Shown: positions 1 through 5,364 of the stretch, piece after piece
Layout of the letters: each line of letters starts with the position of its first letter
How positions within the stretch are numbered: the first letter of the stretch is position 1
Assembly: GCA_020860805.1 (NCBI GenBank)
Contig: JAJBTP010000320.1
Location: 1-5,381, forward strand
Direction of reading: 5' to 3'
DNA length: 5,381 nucleotides
DNA from: Tannerellaceae bacterium
GTDB taxonomy: Bacteria; Bacteroidota; Bacteroidia; Bacteroidales; Tannerellaceae
Notes under the pieces: model-generated
Seen by the model: only the letters and a program-made list of their open reading frames with translations
Told to the model about the DNA's origin: nothing
Database searches by the model: none
Program-made: the position numbers and the translations under genes

Positions 1-254
1 GATAGGAAGCGGATACCATTTGGATACTCTCTGCATAAAAAGTTAGTTTCACAGGAGTGAAGCAGTTGCTTTACATTAATGAGTGAATTGCTTCATACGT
101 GTAAAGCAACTGCTTCATTCAGGTGAAAAGCAAATGGGATAGTAAGGAAAGATACTTTTTCTACCGGGAAAAGATAAATGATATATAGGAAGGAGAAACT
201 TTTTAACAGGAGAAGGAAATTCTTGTCTACCGGAATAAAAGGGGGGAGAATAGA
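1..254. other. Intergenic region downstream of hisB, no supported gene
   Basis: No convincing coding frame is visible here. The plus frames are closed by stops within the first 60 bases (for example TAG at 44-46 and TGA at 58-60), so at most the last few codons of an unseen plus-strand gene could lie at the left edge. On the minus strand an ATG at 36-34 opens a frame that runs off the window after 12 codons, which is too short to judge. The structured part is the palindromic cluster at 57-118. From about 140 to 250 the sequence is purine-rich on the plus strand, with two copies of TCTACCGG (160-167 and 226-233) and no other clear structure. Confidence 0.6.
57..118. repeat. Cluster of palindromic repeats with 18-bp perfect inverted repeat
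   Basis: Bases 58-75 (TGAAGCAGTTGCTTTACA) and 100-117 are exact reverse complements of 18 bp, separated by 24 bases. Each arm is itself nearly palindromic: 57-74 pairs on itself around a 2-base centre with one mismatch, and 101-118 with two. The spacer holds a shortened relative, GTGAATTGCTTCATAC at 83-98, which looks like the unit with about four bases deleted. A fourth partial match, GTGAAAAGCA, follows at 123-132. The element lies downstream of the hisB terminator. No U-tract directly follows it on either strand, so it does not look like a terminator. It could be a dispersed intergenic repeat, an operator for a gene left of the window, or a structured RNA element. The repeat is certain; its role is unknown. 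Confidence 0.8.
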
Positions 255-282
255 AAAGGGATGTTATTTATAACATCCCTTT
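254..282 (-). terminator. Intrinsic terminator of the his operon, overlapping the hisB stop
   Basis: On the minus strand AAAGGGATGTTA (282-271) and TAACATCCCTTT (266-255) form a perfect 12-bp stem with a 4-base loop, followed by a short U-run (four Us at 257-254, then CUA). The last hisB codons make up the 5' arm, and the TAA stop (270-268) is in the loop. The U-tract is short, so termination may be partial. On the plus strand the hairpin is followed by GGTACTGG, with no U-run, so a bidirectional role is unlikely. It marks the probable end of the operon transcript. Confidence 0.8.
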
Positions 283-1395
283 GGTACTGGGTAGCTTATA
301 TTTATAAATATCCCGTTTGATAGCCATTTTGATGGCCCGGGCAAGTGCTTTGAATATGCCTTCTATCTTGTGATGCTCATTGGCTCCTTCTGCCTGAATG
401 TTTAGATTCATTTTGGAAGCATCACTTAAACTTTTAAAGAAGTGGAGGAACATCTCAGTAGGCATATCACCTACTTTCTCTCGTTTGAATTCTGCATTCC
501 AAACCAACCAGGGCCGGCCACCGAAATCCAGTGCTACACTACACAGGCAATCATCCATAGGCAGACAGTAACCATACCGTTCAATACCCCGTTTATTTCC
601 CAAAGATTCCAGCAGGGCTTCCCCTAAAGCAATCGCAGTATCTTCAATCGTATGATGCTCATCGACTTCCAAATCTCCTTTTACCTGTATTTTTAAATCT
701 ATTCCGGAATGTTTGCCTATCTGGTCAAGCATATGGTCAAAGAAGCCTAATCCGGTAGAGATATTTGTTTTTCCTGTTCCATCCAGGTTAACCTCCACAT
801 AGATATCCGTCTCTTTTGTGGTACGTTGAACGACGGCAGTGCGTTCTCCGGCAAATAAATATTCGGTGATTTTATCCCAATCATCGGTAATAAGAACAGG
901 TTGTAATTCTATGCCGTATTCTTTTAACAGGTTTTCCGAACCTTCCGGGTTTTGTAACCAGATAGCTTTTGCCCCCAGGTTTTTAGCCAGTTCCACATCT
1001 GTCAGCCGGTCGCCGATAACATAGCTGTTGGCTAAATCATATTCCCCGGAAAGGTATTTTCCTAACATGCCTGTACGAGGCTTGCGGTTGGGTGAATTAT
1101 CTTCCGGGAAAGAACGGTCTATCAGGATATCATCAAAGCAAATGCCTTCTCCTTCAAATGCTTTCAACATTTTGGTATGGGCAGGCCAGAAGGTGTCTTC
1201 CGGAAAGGAGTCTGTACCGAGTCCGTCCTGATTGGTAACCATAACCAATTCAAAATCGAGTTGTTTGGCTATGAAATAAAGATTACGGAATACTTTGGGA
1301 TAAAATTCCAGTTTTTCCAGACTGTCTAACTGATAGTCAACTGGTGGTTCGATTACCAGCGTCCCATCGCGGTCTATAAATAGAGCACGTTTCAT
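268..1395 (-). CDS. hisB: Bifunctional histidinol-phosphatase / imidazoleglycerol-phosphate dehydratase HisB
   Basis: This 375-residue fusion has the architecture of enterobacterial HisB. Residues 1 to about 165 form a HAD-family phosphatase that removes phosphate from histidinol phosphate. It shows the nucleophile motif DRDGT (D8, D10), VTNQ (T54), K105 in RKP, and GDRLTDVE (D129, D133). Residues about 188-375 form the Mn-dependent dehydratase that turns imidazoleglycerol phosphate into imidazoleacetol phosphate. It has FFDHML (218-223), DEHHTIED (245-252), HFF (318-320), EHHKIEG (340-346) and a C-terminal SKGVL-like end (TKGML). The phosphatase loop that carries C-x-H and C-x-C zinc ligands in the E. 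coli enzyme reads IDRSFPEDNSPNRKP here (92-106), with D93, S95, S101 and N103 at those positions, so the canonical zinc site is gone. Its ATG overlaps the hisC stop as ATGA, implying translational coupling. It is the last gene before the operon terminator. Confidence 0.97.
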   Translation of the reverse strand: MKRALFIDRDGTLVIEPPVDYQLDSLEKLEFYPKVFRNLYFIAKQLDFELVMVTNQDGLGTDSFPEDTFWPAHTKMLKAFEGEGICFDDILIDRSFPEDNSPNRKPRTGMLGKYLSGEYDLANSYVIGDRLTDVELAKNLGAKAIWLQNPEGSENLLKEYGIELQPVLITDDWDKITEYLFAGERTAVVQRTTKETDIYVEVNLDGTGKTNISTGLGFFDHMLDQIGKHSGIDLKIQVKGDLEVDEHHTIEDTAIALGEALLESLGNKRGIERYGYCLPMDDCLCSVALDFGGRPWLVWNAEFKREKVGDMPTEMFLHFFKSLSDASKMNLNIQAEGANEHHKIEGIFKALARAIKMAIKRDIYKYKLPSTKGML

Positions 1396-2429
1396 ACAGG
1401 CATTTTGTTAAGTGCTTCAATCAGTTTATTATTCTCTTTCGGAGTACCTATCGTAATGCGCAGGCAATCTTCACACAGCGTTACGTTTGTACGGTTCCGT
1501 ACAATGATACCTTCTTTAACCAGAAAATCGTACGTGGCATTTGCATCCGCTACTTTAATCAGTATGAAGTTTGCATCCGAAGGATAAATATCTTCTACAC
1601 AGGGTATCTGATGCATAGTAGATTCTAATGTATTTCTTTCTGATAGGATACGGGCTACCTGCTTTTTGAAAGGGGCTGTATCGGATAGTATTTCCAATGC
1701 TTTTTCCTGTGAAGGCTGGCTTACATTGTAAGGATATTTGATTTTATTGAGTATCCCGATAATTTCCGGTGAGGCAAAAGCCATCCCTAAACGAATGGCG
1801 GCAGCTCCCCAGGCTTTGGAAAGGGTTTGCAGAATCACCAAATGCGGATATCTGCGTAATTCTGTTGTAAAAGAAGGTAAGGATGAAAAGTCAATGTATG
1901 CTTCATCAATGACTACAATTCCCTGGAACTGATCCAACACTTTATGTATTTGTTGACGGTTCAGATTATTGCCGGATGGATTATTCGGTGAACATAGAGA
2001 AATTACTTTTGTATTTTCATCTACTTCCTGTAATAACTTGCCGGCATCCAGGTCGAAATTTTTATCCAGTTTTACTTTCCGGAAAGGAACATTATTCACA
2101 TTCGCTGCCACTTCGTACATACCGTATGAAGGGTCGATGGAGAGTATGTTGTCAGTGGCAGGTTCGCAAAATGCCCGGATGATAAGGTCTATGGCTTCAT
2201 CACTACCATTACCCAGGAAGATAGATGCCGGATCAACTCCTTTGATTTCGGAAATCCTTTTTTTTAGTTGTCTTTGTAGGGGGTCAGGATACCGGTTATA
2301 GGGTTTATTATAGGGGTTTTCATTGGCATCCAGAAAGACGGATGCTTCTCCCTGAAACTCATCTCTTGCAGAGGAGTAGGGTTTCATGTTCCGGATACAA
2401 GGTCTAACCAAATCTTTTACTTCTTTCAT
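1392..2429 (-). CDS. hisC: Histidinol-phosphate aminotransferase HisC
   Basis: A PLP-dependent class I/II (fold type I) aminotransferase of 345 residues, a usual length for HisC. It transfers the amino group from glutamate to imidazoleacetol phosphate, giving L-histidinol phosphate, in the cytoplasm. Visible motifs include DANENPYN near the N-terminus (34-41), GNGSDEAID (73-81), SPNNPSG (147-153), VIDEAYIDF with D175 and Y178 contacting the cofactor, TLSKAWG with Schiff-base lysine K205, the arginine region AIRLG (211-215), and LRITIGTP with substrate carboxylate/phosphate-type R324. All expected catalytic residues are present. Its ATG overlaps the hisD TGA by 4 bases (ATGA), and its own stop overlaps the hisB start in the same way. 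Its product feeds HisB phosphatase next door. Identification as HisC rather than another aminotransferase rests on both motifs and operon context. Confidence 0.97.
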   Translation of the reverse strand: MKEVKDLVRPCIRNMKPYSSARDEFQGEASVFLDANENPYNKPYNRYPDPLQRQLKKRISEIKGVDPASIFLGNGSDEAIDLIIRAFCEPATDNILSIDPSYGMYEVAANVNNVPFRKVKLDKNFDLDAGKLLQEVDENTKVISLCSPNNPSGNNLNRQQIHKVLDQFQGIVVIDEAYIDFSSLPSFTTELRRYPHLVILQTLSKAWGAAAIRLGMAFASPEIIGILNKIKYPYNVSQPSQEKALEILSDTAPFKKQVARILSERNTLESTMHQIPCVEDIYPSDANFILIKVADANATYDFLVKEGIIVRNRTNVTLCEDCLRITIGTPKENNKLIEALNKMPV

Positions 2430-3706
2430 AATGTGTTTAATCTGACTGTTACTGCATTTTTGTGTGCATCCAACAATTCATTGGCTGCCATAACTTCGAT
2501 TGTTTTACCTAATTCACGGATTCCATCCGGTGTAATTTCCTGGAAGGTAATCTTTTTGATAAAACTATCCAGATTGACTCCACTATACGCACGGGCATAT
2601 CCGTTGGTAGGGAGTGTGTGATTGGTTCCCGATGCATAATCTCCCGCACTCTCGGGTGTATAGGCTCCCATGAAAACACTGCCGGCATTTTCAATAGCCT
2701 CTGCTATTTCCTGGTAATTTTCCGTCTGGATAATCAGGTGTTCAGGTGCATACAGGTTGGTGAAATCAATTATTTCCTGTTCATCTTTTAGAACGATAAT
2801 CCGGCTATTGTTCAGGGACTTGGCTGTAATTTCCTGACGGGGTAATTCGGCTAACTGTTCATCAATAGCCTCCATTACATCCATACTTAATCCTTCGTCT
2901 GTCGTAACCAGGATAGACTGGCTGTCGGCACCGTGTTCTGCCTGTGAAAGAAAATCGGCGGCGATAAAAGCCGGGTTGGCTTTTGCATCTGCTATAATCT
3001 GTACTTCAGAAGGGCCTGCCGGCATATCAATGGCTACATCCCGCAGGCTAACCAATTGTTTAGCTGCTGTTACATATTGATTGCCCGGCCCGAAAATTTT
3101 GTATACTTTCGGGATTGATTCCGTTCCGTAGGTTAATCCGGCAATAGCCTGTATTCCCCCGGCTTTACAAATGGTACTGACACCTGCCGTTTTGGCTGCA
3201 AACAGGATAGCCGGATGTACTTTACCTTCCCGGTTGGGAGGAGTACATAAAACAATCTCTTTGCATCCGGCAATACGGGCCGGTACGGCCAACATCAATA
3301 CCGTTGAAAAAAGAGGGGCTGTTCCTCCCGGAATGTATAAACCTACTTTATCTATGGCTACTGCTTTTTGCCAACAGGTTACGCCCGGACTGGTTTCAAT
3401 CCTGTTTCCGTGAAATGCCTGTGCAGCATGGAATTTTTCTATGTTGTCTTTGGCTTTCCGGATGACATCTTTTAACTCTCCGGAAATTAGTTCATCTGCT
3501 TCCCGGAACTCTGCTTCCGTGACTGTTAATCCGTCCAGATACACTTTGTCAAATTTCTCACCGTATTTGCGGATGGCTGTATCACCATGCAGGCGTACAT
3601 CTTCCAATACCTCTTTTACAGTATCAAACAGATTGGTTACATCCAGTGCCGGACGTGTAATCAGTTCATTCCATGCTGAGCGAGCCGGATATTTAATTAT
3701 TTGCAT
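2426..3706 (-). CDS. hisD: Histidinol dehydrogenase HisD
   Basis: A 426-residue NAD- and zinc-dependent enzyme that oxidises L-histidinol twice, through histidinal, to L-histidine, the last two steps of the pathway. The family length is about 430, so it is complete. Characteristic segments include GLYIPGGTAPLFSTVLM (122-138), FGPGNQYVTAAK (205-216), DMPAGPSE (227-234), and the signature around SQAEHGADS (254-262). Expected zinc ligands are in place at Q255, H258, D356 (SAGDYASG) and H415 (LLDAHKNAV), and the catalytic Glu-His pair is E322-H323 (APEHL). The chosen ATG lies inside the end of the upstream acetyltransferase gene, a 14-base overlap. The N-terminal residues MQIIKYP look normal for the family, so no later start is needed. 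A purine-rich AAAAGAGA sequence precedes the ATG by about 6 bases. Confidence 0.97.
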   Translation of the reverse strand: MQIIKYPARSAWNELITRPALDVTNLFDTVKEVLEDVRLHGDTAIRKYGEKFDKVYLDGLTVTEAEFREADELISGELKDVIRKAKDNIEKFHAAQAFHGNRIETSPGVTCWQKAVAIDKVGLYIPGGTAPLFSTVLMLAVPARIAGCKEIVLCTPPNREGKVHPAILFAAKTAGVSTICKAGGIQAIAGLTYGTESIPKVYKIFGPGNQYVTAAKQLVSLRDVAIDMPAGPSEVQIIADAKANPAFIAADFLSQAEHGADSQSILVTTDEGLSMDVMEAIDEQLAELPRQEITAKSLNNSRIIVLKDEQEIIDFTNLYAPEHLIIQTENYQEIAEAIENAGSVFMGAYTPESAGDYASGTNHTLPTNGYARAYSGVNLDSFIKKITFQEITPDGIRELGKTIEVMAANELLDAHKNAVTVRLNTL

Positions 3707-4238
3707 TGTATTCTCTTTTAAGAAGTCCGTATCTTACTATATCTGTAAACCCTGATACCAGCAGTTCGCCATCCCGTTCTATTCCTTCCTGGGTGAATCC
3801 TAACCGTTCCGGGATATTTCTGCTTTTTCTGTTCCCGGCAGCGACCTGTATTAATGCACGGTTCATGTCCAGGACTTCAAAAGCATACGTAATCAGTGCC
3901 CGGCAGGATTGAGTGACTATTCCTTTTCCTTCCATTTCCGCCGTAATCCAGTACCCTATTTCTACTTTATGATTAGCCGTATCCGGTGCTTTCAATCCGA
4001 TTAATCCGGCAAAGTGGTTCCGGTAGTTTATTTTAAACAGGATTTCTCCACTATCCGGTACATTTTCAAGAAAAGCTTTACTATCCTCCACAGTCTTTGT
4101 ATAGTCCACAAAGGGTAACCAGGCCCTTAAAGACTCTCTGTTGGTATGCAATGCATGAAAGATAGCCTCCGCATCTGCCAGGGTAGGGGGAGTCAGTTGA
4201 ATATCATCGTTAACCTGTATAGTAATGTCAGATGTCAT
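3693..4238 (-). CDS. GNAT-family N-acetyltransferase (RimJ/RimL-like) inside the his operon
   Basis: A complete 181-residue GNAT fold protein of the RimJ/RimL/YdaF type. These enzymes move acetyl groups from acetyl-CoA to an amine, such as a protein N-terminus or a small molecule. The acetyl-CoA loop is GYWITAEMEGKGIVTQ (95-110; xxxGKG in the pyrophosphate-binding position), preceded by the beta strand AGLIGLK (77-83). The motif B segment AGNRKSRNIPERLGF (134-148) carries the usual N, S and LGF pattern, and a C-terminal strand RYGLLKREY (169-177) is typical. No signal peptide or membrane segment is seen, so it should be cytosolic. It starts with an ATGA overlap on the hisG stop and runs 14 bases into hisD, so it is locked into the operon. 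Its codon use and base composition look like the neighbours'. The substrate cannot be read from sequence; a role in histidine synthesis is not established. Confidence 0.9.
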   Translation of the reverse strand: MTSDITIQVNDDIQLTPPTLADAEAIFHALHTNRESLRAWLPFVDYTKTVEDSKAFLENVPDSGEILFKINYRNHFAGLIGLKAPDTANHKVEIGYWITAEMEGKGIVTQSCRALITYAFEVLDMNRALIQVAAGNRKSRNIPERLGFTQEGIERDGELLVSGFTDIVRYGLLKREYNANN

Positions 4239-5086
4239 AAAATCATTTTCTCGATGGGGATAATCAGGATACCTTCGGCTCCTAATGTTTTTAATTTACC
4301 AATAATATCCCAGAAATGTTTTTCTTCAATTACCGTCTGAACCGCAACCCATCCTTCTTCTGCCAGAGGAGTAACCGTAGGACTCTTCATACCCGGCAGC
4401 ATGTTGACAATTTCATTCAGTTTTTCTTTCGGGGCATTTAATAATACATATTTTTTACCTTCAGCGGCCTGTATTGCAGCAAAACGGAATAGTAGTTCAT
4501 CCAGAATCGCCTGTTTCTCTGCTGATAATTCGTTGTTGGCAATCAGTAAAGCTTCACTTTGCATCACCACTTCAACTTCTTTCAGCCGGTTACTAACCAG
4601 TGTACTGCCCGAACTTACAATATCAAAAATAGCATCTGCCAAACCAATACCCGGAGCAATTTCCACAGACCCTGTAATGACATGCATTTCTGCGTTTACG
4701 TTATTTTCTTTCAGGTATTTACGCAGGATTTCCGGATAGGAGGTTGCAATCGTTTTTCCTTCAAACCACTGTACACCCTGATACTCTTCATCTTTGGGTA
4801 TCGCCAGGGATATACGGCATTTGCTAAACCCTAACCGTTTAACCAGTCTGGCTTCACCGCCTTTTTCAACATATTCATTTTCTCCAACAATCCCTACATC
4901 AGCCACTCCGTTGGCTACTGATTGAGGTATATCATCGTCGCGGAGGAAAAGAACTTCAACCGGAAATCCTTTAGCGGATAAAAGTAAAATCCGTTTGCCT
5001 CTGTTGAGTTTGATACCGGCTTCTTCAAGTAATAACATGGTTTCGTCGTATAGACGGCCTTTTGATTGTACTGCGATTCTTAACAT
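4235..5086 (-). CDS. hisG: ATP phosphoribosyltransferase HisG, long form
   Basis: The enzyme catalyses the first committed step: ATP plus PRPP gives phosphoribosyl-ATP, and it is the usual point of histidine feedback inhibition. At 283 residues it is the long, HisZ-independent form. The N-terminus MLRIAVQSKGRLYDET, then VEVLFLRDDDIP (43-54), GVADVGIVGENEYVE (60-74), and the PRPP-binding region GSVEIAPGIGLADAIFDIVSSGSTL (starting at 139, with the S158-T162 phosphate loop) are clear. The C-terminal part from about 208, with LPGMKSPTV (229-237) and a final GILIIPIEKM strand, is the ACT-like regulatory domain that binds histidine. The ATG at 5086 follows an A-rich stretch without a Shine-Dalgarno sequence, as is usual in Bacteroidetes. 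It is the first structural gene after the attenuator, so its expression depends on readthrough at 5125-5162. Confidence 0.97.
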   Translation of the reverse strand: MLRIAVQSKGRLYDETMLLLEEAGIKLNRGKRILLLSAKGFPVEVLFLRDDDIPQSVANGVADVGIVGENEYVEKGGEARLVKRLGFSKCRISLAIPKDEEYQGVQWFEGKTIATSYPEILRKYLKENNVNAEMHVITGSVEIAPGIGLADAIFDIVSSGSTLVSNRLKEVEVVMQSEALLIANNELSAEKQAILDELLFRFAAIQAAEGKKYVLLNAPKEKLNEIVNMLPGMKSPTVTPLAEEGWVAVQTVIEEKHFWDIIGKLKTLGAEGILIIPIEKMIL

Positions 5087-5124
5087 TTCTATATTATCTT
5101 GTTGTTATTGTTATTCTGTCTGTC

Positions 5125-5162
5125 AAAAAAATAAGGCTCACCGGATCAACGGCAAGCCTTAT
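5125..5162 (-). terminator. Attenuator terminator hairpin upstream of hisG
   Basis: On the minus strand AUAAGGCUUGCCG (5162-5150) pairs with CGGUGAGCCUUAU (5143-5131): 13 pairs, two of them G-U, with a 6-base loop UUGAUC. A run of seven Us (5131-5125, the first also closing the stem) follows immediately. This is a strong textbook intrinsic terminator. It lies between the his leader peptide and hisG, about 40 bases ahead of the hisG start, where it can only act to stop transcription before the structural genes. Its 5' arm can alternatively pair with an upstream segment (see the antiterminator entry). Confidence 0.92.
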
Positions 5163-5203
5163 ATAATTATATTTTGAGTATCTACATACCACACAGCCCA
5201 CCG
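5150..5203 (-). promoter_or_regulatory. Predicted antiterminator of the his attenuator
   Basis: Minus-strand CGGUGGGCU (5203-5195) can pair without a break with GGCUUGCCG (5158-5150), which is the 5' arm of the terminator; the 9 pairs include four G-U. The upstream segment closely resembles the terminator's own 3' arm, CGGUGAGCC, so the two compete for one partner. It starts 3 bases after the leader-peptide stop codon. A ribosome stalled on the His codons would leave it free, whereas one at the stop would cover it. Between the two halves lies an AU-rich stretch with a 12-bp palindrome (5161-5172). The pairing was found by eye; no energies were computed. Confidence 0.75.
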
Positions 5204-5205
5204 AA

Positions 5206-5256
5206 CTATTGTCCGTTGTAATGATGATGGTGATGATGCAGAGAACTTAAATTCAT
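5206..5256 (-). CDS. hisL: his operon leader peptide with six consecutive histidines
   Basis: The minus-strand frame ATG...TAG encodes the 16 residues MNLSSLHHHHHHYNGQ, with codons CAT CAT CAC CAT CAT CAT in a row at 5238-5221. Six tandem His codons right before an intrinsic terminator and hisG are the mark of a ribosome-mediated attenuation leader: low charged tRNA-His makes the ribosome pause there. The ATG is about 22 bases downstream of the predicted -7 box, so the untranslated stretch before it would be only about 15 bases, with no Shine-Dalgarno sequence. No alternative ATG or GTG exists in frame upstream. The peptide itself is not expected to have a function after translation. The equivalent in enteric bacteria is HisL, which has seven His codons in a row; sequence outside the His run need not be conserved. 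Confidence 0.92.
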   Translation of the reverse strand: MNLSSLHHHHHHYNGQ

Positions 5257-5277
5257 AGAATCAATATGTTTGTGTTG

Positions 5278-5307
5278 CAAAATTACAATAATTATTTAAA
5301 TGACAAA
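5278..5307 (-). promoter_or_regulatory. his operon promoter, Bacteroidetes type
   Basis: On the minus strand TAATTTTG (5285-5278) matches the Bacteroidetes -7 consensus TAnnTTTG exactly. A TTTG (5307-5304) sits 18 bases further upstream as a -33 element, close to the usual spacing of about 19-21. Transcription would start near 5271-5272, just ahead of the leader peptide. A 10-bp AT palindrome (5287-5296) lies between the two boxes but is of low complexity. Confidence 0.75.
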
Positions 5308-5335
5308 TATTTCTTACAAAAACCTTTTTATTCCT

Positions 5336-5343
5336 TACCTTTG
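5336..5343 (+). promoter_or_regulatory. Promoter -7 box of the divergent gene
   Basis: TACCTTTG is an exact match to the Bacteroidetes -7 consensus TAnnTTTG on the plus strand, 21 bases ahead of the ATG at 5365. The -33 region (about 5311-5317, TTCTTAC) is T-rich but has no clear TTTG. The transcript would have a short leader of about 15 bases. The box lies about 30 bases behind the -33 element of the his promoter, so the two promoters are back to back. Confidence 0.6.
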
Positions 5344-5364
5344 CTTCCGCAAATAAGAGAAATT

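Noticed and set aside
1..36. Possible minus-strand gene starting at ATG 36-34 (MQRVSKWYPLPI, running off the left edge)
   Set aside because: Only 12 codons are visible, with no good TAnnTTTG box at a proper distance and no recognisable protein, so it cannot be supported.
58..117. Large inverted repeat read as a transcription terminator
   Set aside because: No U-tract directly follows it on either strand. The nearest minus-strand run of five Us (41-37) is about 16 bases beyond the hairpin.
160..233. Two copies of TCTACCGG
   Set aside because: Eight bases with no extended similarity around them; easily chance.
1969..2301. Plus-strand open frame of 110 codons opposite hisC, and similar frames opposite hisB, hisD and hisG
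   Set aside because: They lie antisense to well-supported enzymes, have no domain-like features or start signals, and are explained as shadows of the real frames.
2509..2694. Minus-strand frame inside hisD in another phase
   Set aside because: It is fully contained in hisD, whose C-terminal part, including ligands D356 and H415, is intact; no sign of a separate gene.
5221..5238. Six His codons could be an engineered His-tag or vector remnant
   Set aside because: The run is inside a short frame with its own stop, promoter and terminator just ahead of hisG, and no vector sequence is seen. A natural His leader peptide explains it fully.
5287..5296. AATAATTATT palindrome between the his promoter boxes, and ATATAATTATAT at 5161-5172
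   Set aside because: Pure AT palindromes are common by chance in AT-rich leaders and give weak structures, so neither is called as an operator.
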